Shown here: positions 11,271 to 21,336 of the stretch, in pieces
How the letters are laid out: every line of letters starts with the position of its first letter
How positions within the stretch are numbered: the stretch's first letter is position 1
DNA from: Vavraia culicis subsp. floridensis
Taxonomy: Eukaryota; Microsporidia; Pleistophoridae
DNA length: 64,000 bases
Reading direction: 5' to 3'
Assembly: GCF_000192795.1 (NCBI RefSeq)
Contig: NW_007360605.1
Location: 10,485 to 74,484 of the forward strand
Program-made: the position numbers and the translations under genes
The notes under the pieces: model-generated
Seen by the model: only the letters and a program-made list of their open reading frames with translations
Told to the model about the DNA's origin: nothing
The model's database searches: none

Positions 11271-12845
11271 TTACATCTGTGTGATCGTATTCGTGAACAT
11301 GATACTATACAACCCCATTTGGACCAGAGATGTCAATGCCGATCCTGTAATTGGTGTAAATTCGTATTTGATTGGTACTATCGGTGCAGGTTTCGGTGAT
11401 GGTGGTGCAGCGACTGCATTCAGCGGTCGAGGCACACGGAACGAAGGAACCAATGGCATTGCCGGGACTACACCAGGTTTTTTACCGAAATCAACTCTAT
11501 TCAGCACGTTATTCAGTATCACAAAGATATCTCCATTTTTGTTCGTATAAAGACAAGGACTGTGTGCTTTTAGCGTGGTCTGCAGATAGTTCTTTAGTGC
11601 AAGCAGTATCTTCGGGAATCGTAGGATAAACGGCACATCAAGTGTTGGTCCTCCTGATTGGAACGAAGCGAGCAGCAGCAACCTAGTTCTCTCAGATTCT
11701 ACATCGGTAATTTCCGTAACTTTCACTCTTTGGTCAGTTCCAAGGTCCTCTTCATCAATTACGTATTTTTTCTCTGTAGAAATACATTCCTGGGTAAAAG
11801 AGACAGTATCTCCTTTGGTTGGCTGGATAGGATTGTAACTAACCATTTTTTCACGTTGCGGAAATCTTTTACATTTCTTTTTGAGGGGAAATGGTCTCTC
11901 CCATGGACATGGTATTTTTGGAATCTTTTCCGGAATGTATGGTGGGAACGGGTAAGGTGGATATGGGTAAGGTGGACAAATTGGTATACAAGGTTCGTAA
12001 GGCTGATAAGGTGGACAAATTGGTATACAGGGCTCATAAGGCTGGTAAGGCGGACAGATCGGAATGCATGGCTCTTTGTTGTATGGTGGACAGATCGGAA
12101 TGCATGGCTCCTTGTTGTATGGTGGGCAGATCGGAATGCATGGCTCTTTGTTGTACGGTGGACAGATCGGAATGCATGGCTCATAAGGCTGGTAAGGCGG
12201 ACAGATCGGAATGCATGGCTCCTTGTTATACGGTGGACAGATCGGAATGCATGGCTCATAAGGCTGGTAAGGCGGACAGATCGGAATGCATGGCTCTTTG
12301 TTGTATGGCGGGCAGATCGGAATGCATGGTTCTCTCTCATACGGTGGACAGATCGGAATGCATGGCTCATTATAAACACCTGATGCTTTGCTATACTCAT
12401 TGTAAGATGAAGCCCATGGTTTTTCGTAAGCTTGATAGCGTCCATAACCGCCAGTCGATTCTTTGTTTCGCTGGTGGTAAGCCACATACGCCGGTTGAGC
12501 CGACATTTTATCAGAATAACCCAACGAACACGATCCATAGCAAAAGGCATAACTTGCTTGATTAGTCAACGGCTCGTAAGGTGCAAGAGCACCATTAGAC
12601 CGCAGAACAAAATTCCCAGAAGTGCCATTCCAACCAGACACAGCAGCTGCATCGATCTTGTTTCTTTGCAAAAGGTTGATTAGAAGCGGCAGATTACGTG
12701 CGGTTGCCATAACACCCATTTTTCCATTCAGCTTACAAATTTCACCCGGATCTTCATTGCATTTCTTGGGAATGAGGAGAACTCGTTCGTAATTGGCGCA
12801 TACAAATGCAATTAATGCCAGAATACTTGATGTAAAAAACAGCAT
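11271..12845 (-). CDS. Secreted Cys/Pro/Tyr-rich repeat protein (candidate spore wall or polar tube component)
   Basis: 524 aa. Residues 1-18 form a clear signal peptide (hydrophobic SSILALIAFVCA, cleavage near A17/N18). Residues ~30-155 form an N-terminal region with scattered Cys and Gly/Tyr-rich tracts. Residues 160-293 hold eleven copies of EPCIPICPPY separated by NK, ER or QPY linkers, then a PYPPYPFPPY tail. Residues ~325-524 form a non-repetitive domain ending in a Pro-rich stretch and a moderately hydrophobic end. There is no obvious membrane anchor. Regularly spaced Cys and Tyr in a Pro-rich secreted protein fit a cross-linked structural protein; microsporidian polar tube and spore wall proteins share such composition, but I see no specific family signature. 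AATAAA follows the stop within ~15 nt. Function is inference from composition. Confidence 0.75.
   Translation of the reverse strand: MLFFTSSILALIAFVCANYERVLLIPKKCNEDPGEICKLNGKMGVMATARNLPLLINLLQRNKIDAAAVSGWNGTSGNFVLRSNGALAPYEPLTNQASYAFCYGSCSLGYSDKMSAQPAYVAYHQRNKESTGGYGRYQAYEKPWASSYNEYSKASGVYNEPCIPICPPYEREPCIPICPPYNKEPCIPICPPYQPYEPCIPICPPYNKEPCIPICPPYQPYEPCIPICPPYNKEPCIPICPPYNKEPCIPICPPYNKEPCIPICPPYQPYEPCIPICPPYQPYEPCIPICPPYPYPPYPFPPYIPEKIPKIPCPWERPFPLKKKCKRFPQREKMVSYNPIQPTKGDTVSFTQECISTEKKYVIDEEDLGTDQRVKVTEITDVESERTRLLLLASFQSGGPTLDVPFILRFPKILLALKNYLQTTLKAHSPCLYTNKNGDIFVILNNVLNRVDFGKKPGVVPAMPLVPSFRVPRPLNAVAAPPSPKPAPIVPIKYEFTPITGSALTSLVQMGLYSIMFTNTITQM
11967..12368. repeat. Tandem coding repeats (EPCIPICPPY units)
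   Basis: Units of 36-39 bp, recognisable by GGACAGATCGGAATGCATGG, recur about eleven times. They differ mainly in the linker (NK versus QPY). The central copies are almost identical in DNA, which suggests recent unit gain or gene conversion. Confidence 0.9.
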
Positions 12846-14917
12846 GATAGTGGTTTATGGTTCGTTTATATAGTTTTACAATCAGAAAATTGCCACGTAT
12901 CTCGTGATATATGTCTTTATCACTTGATCAGTCATATATCTACGTTGTCGTCAATAAATGACCGCATATCGTAACATATATTAGAATTGATGTAAAATGC
13001 TAGTTTTTATCTTTGATAGAATTTATGTACAATTTATCATAAGGTTCGTATTTTTATACTTTTCCAAAAAATAGCACTTTCAGGTGTTCAAGTATTAATT
13101 TTTTGTTAAATAACCAACAGGATAGTATAAATGTTCAAGCGTGGTTTTGTGCCTTATGCAGTTACTACTTATGATAATGTAAAAGAATCACATTTATCAT
13201 GTGAATGCATCCAAAATGGATTTTATCACCGATTACTGCACATTTAATTAGACAAAGTATCTTATCGAAAGCATTATTTCAAGGCAACGTCATATAGCAG
13301 TGTGTAGAATTTATTTCCAGATTTTATACTTTCTAGATGGCCCTTCAGGAATACCGCACGAAAATGGTGTTGAACGGAAAGATACGTACGAATAGAAGTT
13401 ACATAGCTGCTGTATTTGATCTAGCATGCTGTTGAATTGCATATTCTGTGCCTGGTACAAGATCAATATCATTACAGGTAAGAGATGTAGAACAAGTTAG
13501 AGCATTGTTATATCTAAATTGTTTGTTATTCGTGCCACTATTAAATGAAATGTTCTCTTTAAACTGCAGCAGTGTCCAAAACTTGAATAAAAAAGCGGTT
13601 TTATTGTGCACTGCATGATATTGCTGGTACGAAATGTACAAACGAATGTTACGAGATCTTCAAGGTATAATTTTAACGTATTCGTTCTTTTAGCCGTACT
13701 GCATGGTGTTACCTGCAAATACCTAAATAATAGGTAACAAAGTATTCATACGCTTTTTCCATAAATTTACGTTTACGTTTCTCCTGTGTGTTCATCGGAG
13801 TGAAATTCGTATCTATTGATGCAAGCGATTCGCTAAACATCGAATTAATCATAATCAAAACATATATCACAGAAATGACCTGATAAGGCAGTCATCTCGC
13901 AATCAAGTTTGGTTGTTTAATATAATCGCACTTACCATCAAAATTTGGCAAATATAGCAACGCAACAGCGGCTGTAAATGACATGGCAATTACGATATGT
14001 TCTTTTGTTTTGATTATGTATTTATTTTCAAGCGCTACTCTCAATATCTGCTTAGTAGTTCGTACCTATATTATCTACAGGTTCGCAGATCTGTTCGGTA
14101 CTGTTCAAAATATTTAGCTCTTCTCCATAATTGCAGGTCAAACTTATTCTTTTGCTATTCCATAGCCACGGTCCAAATAATAACAGCAATTTACATTTAT
14201 ACGTCGAAAGGATTGCATGTATACGGCACCATGGCGGCAATAGTACCAGAATACTGCAATTTGGCACGCAGCATTTGAAAGATGTTCCTTAAAAAGCTGG
14301 TTGTAATCTATTTCAAAACATTTCGGTAAATATTGGTGCGTGCGGTAGGATCATAGCTTTTTTACACTTCCTCATCATATTTTCAACCAAATTCTTTTGG
14401 TCTTGTTTTGCCGCAACGCAAAGGACACACGGACACGATGTCTTTTTGTTGGCTATACGTTGCTATGCACTGAATAAATAGAGAATTCCTACCAGTACGG
14501 ATAAACTGACGCTCTTCACTGCCGGATGAACATTTCAAAGCAAACATGGGCGTGTTAATGGTATCTTAGCTGAAATATCATCAACGTTTAGCACTGTCCG
14601 AATTGCAAGCTGCCATGCATCCGTGAGTAGACGCATTGTGCCGGTGTATCTTGTTTGCTTGTACATATTTTACTACCTCCTCGTCTGACATGGCAATGCG
14701 ATTGCCCAGGTACACAACGGCAGGCTATAACGCACCAGGTAAATCGCACAGATGTAGGATGAAACGTACAACATTGGCAATTAAACATGTTTGTTACGAA
14801 CGAGCAGTGCATTCATTTTCATATCGAGTTTGTAAGATCTGCGCAACCGATCTCAGCAGTGAAATCGTGATCTGAACGTGTGTACAACACTACGAAACGT
14901 AGTGTACCGTACACGAA
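12846..14917. other. Intergenic stretch, no gene seen
   Basis: About 2 kb with only short overlapping open frames on both strands (the longest, 13997-14278, is 93 codons), none with family features. It lies between the secreted repeat protein and a 59-bp tandem repeat. Confidence 0.5.
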
Positions 14918-15100
14918 CGCAAGTCGGTTTCGCTTCAAAAACCACGAGTTATAACCAGAGCAGACCGGTATTGGAACGCAAGTCGGTTTCGCTTCAAAAA
15001 CCACGAGTTATAACCAGAGCAGACCGGTATTGGAACGCAAGTCGGTTTACGCTTCAAAAACCACGGGTTATAACCAGAGCAGACCGGTATTGGAACGCAT
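14918..15100. repeat. 59-bp tandem repeat, three copies, upstream of a membrane-protein gene
   Basis: The string GTCGGTTT starts at 14923, 14982 and 15041, an exact 59-bp period. The third copy carries one extra base (TTTACGC for TTTCGC) and one substitution. Each copy contains GTTATAACC and CAGACCGG. The array ends ~77 nt before the ATG at 15177, so it could carry promoter elements. Confidence 0.9.
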
Positions 15101-15176
15101 TCCTATCACATACACAAGAATTTCCATCCATGATGGACACATCACCCGCTACTCGCCATGGTTGAACGATTTATCA

Positions 15177-15749
15177 ATGACGAAAATCGATACCCCAAGA
15201 ATGAAATTCAAGGAGCTGCTTTTTACACCCGTAACCATATTCCTAGCATTCACCGTGTCCAGCATGCTTTTTTTTGGTCCATATTTGCAACCTCTGATAT
15301 CTTTTTTCAAGTCCACGCTCGAAATGTACGATGACAAAACACTTTGTTTCCACATCATGGCGCTCGGCAACTTCATGACAATAGTTTCGGTGTTTATCAT
15401 CAGCCGAATCTCAAGGATCCTAGAAGTTGAGAAGCTGCAGCGCAGGATACGCAAATCAGCACTGAATTTGGTGCCGCTGCTGTTCCTCACGTTTTCAAAC
15501 GTGCTATGTGCTTATATATTTAAGGTTGGTGAGGAGGTGATGCTCAAGGTGGTGATATGTTTGGCAGTTACGCACATACTTTATTTCTACTTTGCCATAA
15601 TTTCCTCATCCATTCTTACCTTGTATGTTGAAAGTTTGATATTCTGCTTCAACATGCTTCTTCTGGTTGCCACGTTCCACAAGGATATGAGAGGTTCAGT
15701 GCTGTACGGCAACATATTTTCACGATTCTTTGAGAATCTGATGCTTTAG
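15177..15749 (+). CDS. Multi-pass membrane protein, unknown
   Basis: 190 aa, starting at the ATG at 15177; the frame is open further upstream but only through the 59-bp repeat, which is unlikely to be coding. Hydrophobic segments lie at about residues 14-34, 58-78, 96-115 and 122-165 (long enough for two spans), giving four or five spans. A basic loop (EVEKLQRRIRKS, ~83-94) separates spans two and three. The size and alternation resemble small ER/Golgi membrane proteins such as those of GPI-anchor synthesis or glycan flipping, but no diagnostic motif is seen and I do not recognise the family. No CCC lies within 20 nt of the ATG; one lies ~33 nt upstream. Confidence 0.65.
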   Translation: MTKIDTPRMKFKELLFTPVTIFLAFTVSSMLFFGPYLQPLISFFKSTLEMYDDKTLCFHIMALGNFMTIVSVFIISRISRILEVEKLQRRIRKSALNLVPLLFLTFSNVLCAYIFKVGEEVMLKVVICLAVTHILYFYFAIISSSILTLYVESLIFCFNMLLLVATFHKDMRGSVLYGNIFSRFFENLML

Positions 15750-16502
15750 TAAAGATGTTTCATCCACTTGGTGCGTACTTTTTGCCAAATTTATTTGATG
15801 CACTCCCACGCAAGAACGTCTTCCCTGTTGATGAACGGCGTATCGTTGGTATAAATCGGTAGGTGTGTCCGCTATCTGCGACCTTGGCCTATCGTATGCT
15901 CAGCTACGAGGCAAAGGCAAATTCACAATTCGTTGCAATTGCAGTAGCAACCACGTAATTATTGCATCTACCCACAATTAAGAGCGGTTGGGTGATTAGG
16001 GTTGAAATAGGTTCAGCGAGAACCGCTCAACCAAAGCACAAGCTTAGATTGATGGTAAACAAATTATTTATGGAAGGCATTTTGTTTAACGTAGACATGG
16101 GGGTGTTTTTCACCAAAAGTGGTTTATTTACGTTCCTGCCTGACACAAGGGGGTATTTTAGCGTAACATCATCGTTTATCTGATATCACGGGTCTATTGC
16201 ACCAATACGTTTACCATGGCATTTCCCAGAATTGGTATACCCCAAATCTAACATACACGCCATTACCGGGTATCAGGCACTTCGTGCTGATTGTGGACCG
16301 TCATATTTTTGCAGTGGGAGGGAGGGCCTGATTCGCAACGATGGATGTTTCAAATCTAGTGTAAATTTACCGGTCGTGGTCGGTGATGATAAAGGAGCGT
16401 ACCTCAGTCAACTGAATTGCTAAATAATGACGGAGCAGGTGCAGAAAAGAAAAAGCTTTATTTATTCGTAACATGTACAAGCAGGCATCTTATCAACCAA
16501 TC
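15750..16502. other. Intergenic stretch
   Basis: No supported gene. The open frames at 15962-16183 and 16232-16423 have no features beyond chance. Confidence 0.5.
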
Positions 16503-17072
16503 TTATAAAGTGTGCCGGGCACCTAGGTCTTTTACATAATCACAAGCTTTCCGTTCCATTAATCCGTAGCATTGTCCATCAAAATGCACAACCGAATCAA
16601 AAACATAGTTTTGGTCGCGGTTCACCCACTCTCTACCGAACAGAATTATTGACTTTCTTCTAAATACTTTTTTTATGTTCTCGCCGGCAACGGAACACGT
16701 GGCGGGCAGGCCCTTAAGCATATCTGCCAGTATCTGTTTGCGGTAGCAGTCCATTCTGATGCCTTTTCTCAGGATGTAATCAGCTGCTCCGTGGTTATGC
16801 ACTTTAACAAAATAATCTGCAAAATTTTTGTAGTACGAATAGTGAAATTGCGAAATATTCTTCGCATGCATCAGGAACAGCACGTTCTCATCACCTGTCG
16901 ATCTATACAGCTCGTCTAATTTTTGGATGAGAAGAGCGTTATTCCTGAAAAATGGAGTATTTATGTGCCTCTCGAGAGGGTTCTTCTCTATTTCTTCGTT
17001 GTACCTCGTAAAATCTGCACCATCAATCATTGCTGTGAGTTTTTCGATCGGATCTTCTGATTTATTAATCAT
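16503..17072 (-). CDS. Mad3/Bub1 N-terminal-domain-like protein, minimal
   Basis: 189 aa from the ATG at 17072, directly preceded by a CCCC motif that decides the start over a longer TTG-initiated frame. The region ENVLFLMHAKN...YSYYKNFADYFVKVHNHGAADYILRKGI (about residues 60-105) follows the TPR-like pattern of Mad3/BUB1 homology region I, in which a YxxWA-like helix is followed by a small-residue turn and a (K)ADxI/Y..GI helix. If correct, it is a spindle-checkpoint component stripped of kinase and other domains; full-length BubR1, Bub1 and Mad3 are much larger. The last ~60 residues (from NIKKVFRRK) contain no motif I know. AATAAA follows ~45 nt after the stop. An unrelated TPR-like protein is the alternative. 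Confidence 0.5.
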   Translation of the reverse strand: MINKSEDPIEKLTAMIDGADFTRYNEEIEKNPLERHINTPFFRNNALLIQKLDELYRSTGDENVLFLMHAKNISQFHYSYYKNFADYFVKVHNHGAADYILRKGIRMDCYRKQILADMLKGLPATCSVAGENIKKVFRRKSIILFGREWVNRDQNYVFDSVVHFDGQCYGLMERKACDYVKDLGARHTL

Positions 17073-17710
17073 GGGGATGCGCCGCTGATGGGCAAAAAGT
17101 GGTAAAGACAAAAATGTGCGCGCCTAGCACTGCTATAGAACATAAAAGGGAAGATCTTCCATTGTTTCTGGTGTAATATCTCAATAGTTAGACGGTTTTA
17201 CTCATTTATGGCTGGTGAAACACTTTGGTTAAGAAACAAAAATGGAGAACTTCGAGATTCTCAATTCGAACCAATCACAGACGATGCTTTAAACGCCAAA
17301 GAACGATAATAGGTCAACAAAACATCGTATTGTAGCGGTTTGTGATGTAAACTAAGCTGTAAGTGATTGTGATTGCCACTAACCATAAATAAATGGCAAT
17401 ATGGCAGCATAATTCGTATCTGCGTCACGAATCGATAAATTAACATGATTTTGATCAAAGAAGCGAACAAGTGTGCATTATTCAGCCAAAACGAGCACAA
17501 AATTGCGCACGTGTCATCTCCGAGTTATTTCGCTGCATGGTAGTGCTCATACACCAATAAATGTCTTTTATGCACTATTTGCTTTGTGCTTGTCCCCAGT
17601 TTGCAACTCAGTTACGTTTTTGGCCAATGATCCCCTTTAACCCTGCTACCAGGACCAATCATCTGTCAGTCGGCAAATGGAGTTATTTTCAAAAATGCAC
17701 CAGCCCCTCA
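17073..17710. other. Divergent intergenic region
   Basis: It separates the minus-strand Mad3/Bub1-like gene from the plus-strand CZIB gene and so must hold both promoters. Only chance open frames are seen. Confidence 0.5.
17704..17707 (+). promoter_or_regulatory. CCC start-proximal motif
   Basis: CCCC four bases before ATG 17711. It favours this start over the upstream in-frame ATG at 17561. Confidence 0.6.
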
Positions 17711-18214
17711 ATGAGGTACAAAATTTACATCGACGGCGACTTCACAAACATAAAAAGCGTTTTTATCGATCAAACTGTAGGCATAAAAGTGAAGTGTTCG
17801 ATATGCAGTCAGGTGCATGCCAATCGCGTGATCGTGAGTGAGGACAGCCTCAAGTACGTGGATGACAAAGAAAAAACTAACCTGAGGATAAACTGTGCTG
17901 GCTGCAAGTCGTCCATGGGGGTGATGATCAAGCCGCCAAAAGGAGATCGGATTACTATCATGCGTGATCATGAGCCTATAAGGCTACATCTGAGTGAAAA
18001 GGTGTTCAACTCGTTCTACGTATCTTTCTTGGAGACTAAGAAGTGCGAATTAGTCGATAAGGTTGATGTGGATTGCTCTGTGCTCAGCGACCAGAAAGTG
18101 TTATATGAGAATATTCAGATCGAGGATGGCAGCTGGATGGGTGTCGATCAGAAAGGACTTAATTCCCGGATTGATGATATGGAGGTGAGGTACGAGGAAG
18201 TAAAGCAATCATAA
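17711..18214 (+). CDS. CXXC zinc-binding protein of the DUF866/CZIB family
   Basis: 167 aa from ATG 17711, against about 160 aa for the usual eukaryotic family member. It shows the two diagnostic zinc knuckles, C29-S-I-C32 and C62-A-G-C65, placed as in DUF866 (human C1orf123/CZIB, yeast YCR090C). The first precedes HANRVIVSE and the second sits in a strand followed by KSSMGVMIKP. The family is a small all-beta zinc-binding protein of poorly defined cellular role, so no pathway is assigned. The C-terminal third holds the usual aspartate/glutamate-rich strands ending before an acidic helix. No membrane segment or signal peptide. Confidence 0.85.
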   Translation: MRYKIYIDGDFTNIKSVFIDQTVGIKVKCSICSQVHANRVIVSEDSLKYVDDKEKTNLRINCAGCKSSMGVMIKPPKGDRITIMRDHEPIRLHLSEKVFNSFYVSFLETKKCELVDKVDVDCSVLSDQKVLYENIQIEDGSWMGVDQKGLNSRIDDMEVRYEEVKQS

Positions 18215-19215
18215 GTTTTATTGTTCGGTTTGTGAAGGTCTTTAACCGTATAAATCATCATTTCTTACCGTTTTATATTTTATGACCGGTCTTCTTCATG
18301 GTTACCTGCTTTACTGGTGGTCATAGCGATATACACCGGACATCACCGGCCTGTTCTTGTTCACACGGTTGTAGCAACACATATTTGTGGTAGTTACCAG
18401 GGCGAAAAACTCATCAAGGGGAACGAGGGGCAGCGATTTGCTCATTTCATGCAAAATGCGGATCTTTTGAAAAGATTATTTTACCTGATTTTTATCTTTT
18501 ATCGTTCACTTTCCCGCACTTGCCACTTCAACCACCATTTCTGATGTTCCCAATTATCTAACATACGCTGTGAGTGTGTGTGCTGAAAGCTTTTCATAGA
18601 ATAAGTGAGTGCTATGGTCACCTCAATAATTGATCAACCAACCACCACTTCAAACTCATCATTATTTGCTTATCCAAACAAATTTTGAACGTTTTCGTCA
18701 TTTTTTCTTGGAGCATCAACCATATTCGATGATAAACGCCTTTAACACAATTTTGGAAGAATTACTAAATAAAGTAATTTTTTATACTTTGCAATCGATT
18801 GCCAGGTTGCACCCATGTCCCGTGTAAATTTCTTTACTTTTAGCTATTAAACGTACTTCCACGCATGCACGGTATTCGTACGTAAGAACACGTCATTCAG
18901 TCCGTTCATCATGAACTATTTCAGTCATCACGTCTCACATTTCATAACATTCATTTTTAATCCGGCGCACTCCATCGTTTTGTTCGGTACGTTTGTTGAT
19001 CCCGATTTTACACGTGCTCGGCACCGTTTTAGCCCACGTAACGGCCAGTGAACAGACACAACAGCAGCAGAGCAAAAAGCCTGCACACACCGTACATGAT
19101 TGGTATTGGCTATGGTGACGAATCACAAACGTTACTCCTTAAATTAAGAGCGCAACACAAGCGATCATTGGTCTTTGGCGAGGATAAAAGTGGCGACTGA
19201 AGGAGTATAAGTTTC
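18215..19215. other. Intergenic stretch
   Basis: No supported gene. The longest chance frame is about 75 codons (18317-18544). It must contain the TPS promoter. Confidence 0.5.
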
Positions 19216-21336
19216 ATGAAATTGATCATCGTAAGCAACAGACTTCCCATAAGCATAAAAAGGACCGAAGATGACTTCGTGTACACCCGGAACAGCGGCG
19301 GTCTCGTGACCGGTCTGGTGTGTGTCGCCAAGAGCATACCTTTCACGTGGATTGGAAATATACCGGGCAACTTTACAAAGGACGAGCAGGAAAAAATAAA
19401 GAAAAATCTGAGCGAGAACCACTCAAGTATTCCGCTGTTTGTCCCCGATGCGCTCAACAAGAGATCCTACGACGGGTACTGCAATAAAATACTGTGGCCT
19501 TTGTTCCATTTCTTCACGGACATAGTGATTTATGACAACTACGAATATTACAAAGAGTACAATGAAATGTTCTGCAGAACGGTGCTGGAAAATGCTGGTG
19601 ACAACGACATTGTTTGGGTCCACGATTATCATCTTATGCTGCTGCCGGCACTCCTGAAACGGCAGAAGCCGTCGCTTCGTGTCGGATTTTTCTTGCATAT
19701 TCCCTTTCCATCTATGGAGACGTTCAAGCTTCTGCCTGAGCATCGCGAAATTCTTTTGAGCATTCTCGGGTCCGATTTGATCGCCTTTCACACGCTTGTG
19801 TACTCGTACAATTTTAAACAGTGTTGCGATGCAGTGCTGAGGGATTTAAGCGAGGAAGAAAAACGGCAGTTAGTGTTCAAGGCACCTGCTGCAAATAGTG
19901 CCGGCTGTACGGAGTGCTCATCATCAGAACTTGACCGGGGCCTTAAGGTGCTAACGGTTGTCTGCAGGAAATGTGTAGATAAGATGAACTTGAGCGAGGC
20001 TGTAAAGGAGTGCCAGGGAAATCAAATGGATTATCGGGAAGAGTGTGGCGCGAAAACTAATCGTGATTGTCAGGAGTGTGCATATGCCGGCGCACAACAC
20101 GGATCTGAAAGTCGGGCACAACGCAAGGAAAACAGAGATGGACGTAAACAACTTAAAGCTGATGAAATGGACAGGGCTAGGCTTACAAAACATTCTATCA
20201 CAACAATTTATGACGCTTTGAGGAACAGTACGACATGTGACACGTACCTGCAAAGAGAAAGGACGAAAGAAAATCAAATTAAGGATGTTTTGGCGCTGTC
20301 CACAGGCGCAAACAATACATGCATAGAATGTATAAGATTGAACGAGAATATGCCAAAAATAAGCAACCTGAGGTGCAACGAGTGCAAAAACACGGAGGGT
20401 ATAGCACAAGAAACAGATTCGGAGCTTGAATCGGTCAACGAAGAGAAGGTGCATACTGAAGAGACATTTGCCAATTATATAGAACAAGAAATACATGTGT
20501 GTAAGTGCACAGGGTCACAGACGTACAGAAATGATGGCGTTGCTTTGCACGGGAGAGATGACGCAAATCGCGGGGTGCCGTTGCGCATAGAATGTGAATT
20601 TGGCAGAATAAAGATCGACAACCGAGAGATCGCGGTAAAGCGAATTCCTATTGGAATTGATCCGAATCACTTTAAGAACTGTCTTGAGAAGAAAGAAACT
20701 GCCGGTTTTATCAAGAAGTACAAGGACCTTTTTCAGGGCAAGTTCGTGCTTTTGGGAGTGGACAGAGTGGATTACATCAAAGGCATTCCAAACAGATTTT
20801 CGGGCTATGAACTGTTCCTGAAAAGGAATCCGGAGAAAAAAACTGTTTTTGTTCAGGTTGGTGTTCCATCACGGACAACAATCAAGGAGTACAATTATCT
20901 TGAGGACACGATAATTGGCAAGGTGGGAAGGATAAATAGTAAATACGGTGGCGTGACAGATAATCTCGTGTACTACCTGAACAATAGCATTAAATTTGAG
21001 GAACTGTGTGCGCTGTACTCAATTGCCGACATGTGCCTTGTCAGCAGTGTGCGCGATGGAATGAATCTGGTGGCCCTGGAATTCGTTGCTTGTTCACAGA
21101 ACAACGGCATTCTGGGCCTCTCCGAGTTTGCAGGTACTGCCAGCACGTTGCCAGGTTCAGTTTTTCTAAACCCGTGGGACACAGAAACAATAGCAAAGGC
21201 GATTGAGGTAGGAATCGGCATGGGTCCTGATGAGCGGAAGAGGCGGTACAAAGTTAACTTGAAGAATGTAGAAAATTTTACGGCTGAGAAATGGGCAGAA
21301 ACCAACATCAATTATTTGCTAAACCACAAGAAATAA
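19216..21336 (+). CDS. TPS1: Trehalose-6-phosphate synthase with large CxxC-rich insertion
   Basis: 706 aa. It is a GT20-family enzyme that makes trehalose-6-phosphate from UDP-glucose and glucose-6-phosphate; in microsporidia trehalose is a main spore sugar. Diagnostic parts are LIIVSNRLPI and NSGGLVTGL (residues 3-34), WIGNIPG, DIVWVHDYHLMLLP (~131-144), GFFLHIPFPS (~157-166), IPIGIDPNHF (~477-486), LLGVDRVDYIKG (~512-523) and VRDGMNLVALEFVA (~612-625). The two enzyme halves are split by ~245 extra residues (about 210-455), which explains the length against ~480-500 aa in yeast-type TPS1. The insertion is hydrophilic and holds five CxxC pairs (C231, C250, C285, C369, C387) plus CKC at 429-431. 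The join is in frame with no stops, so an unspliced intron is unlikely. The stop codon overlaps AAATAAA. No TPS2-type phosphatase domain follows. Confidence 0.95.
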   Translation: MKLIIVSNRLPISIKRTEDDFVYTRNSGGLVTGLVCVAKSIPFTWIGNIPGNFTKDEQEKIKKNLSENHSSIPLFVPDALNKRSYDGYCNKILWPLFHFFTDIVIYDNYEYYKEYNEMFCRTVLENAGDNDIVWVHDYHLMLLPALLKRQKPSLRVGFFLHIPFPSMETFKLLPEHREILLSILGSDLIAFHTLVYSYNFKQCCDAVLRDLSEEEKRQLVFKAPAANSAGCTECSSSELDRGLKVLTVVCRKCVDKMNLSEAVKECQGNQMDYREECGAKTNRDCQECAYAGAQHGSESRAQRKENRDGRKQLKADEMDRARLTKHSITTIYDALRNSTTCDTYLQRERTKENQIKDVLALSTGANNTCIECIRLNENMPKISNLRCNECKNTEGIAQETDSELESVNEEKVHTEETFANYIEQEIHVCKCTGSQTYRNDGVALHGRDDANRGVPLRIECEFGRIKIDNREIAVKRIPIGIDPNHFKNCLEKKETAGFIKKYKDLFQGKFVLLGVDRVDYIKGIPNRFSGYELFLKRNPEKKTVFVQVGVPSRTTIKEYNYLEDTIIGKVGRINSKYGGVTDNLVYYLNNSIKFEELCALYSIADMCLVSSVRDGMNLVALEFVACSQNNGILGLSEFAGTASTLPGSVFLNPWDTETIAKAIEVGIGMGPDERKRRYKVNLKNVENFTAEKWAETNINYLLNHKK
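19843..20590 (+). other. CxxC-rich insertion within TPS
   Basis: This encodes residues ~210-458 of TPS. CxxC pairs occur as CTEC, CRKC, CQEC, CIEC and CNEC, with further single cysteines. The stretch is rich in Glu, Lys, Asn and Arg and has no hydrophobic core. It sits between the helix ending FKQCCDAVLRD and the strand EFGRIKIDNREIAVKRIPIGID, a surface position before the C-terminal Rossmann domain of known TPS folds. Confidence 0.85.

Noticed and set aside
11658..12565. Plus-strand and other-frame ORFs over the EPCIPICPPY gene (RTDRNAW, DRSECMA repeats)
   Set aside because: They follow from the 36-39 bp repeat having no stops in several frames; only the minus frame has a signal peptide and unique flanks.
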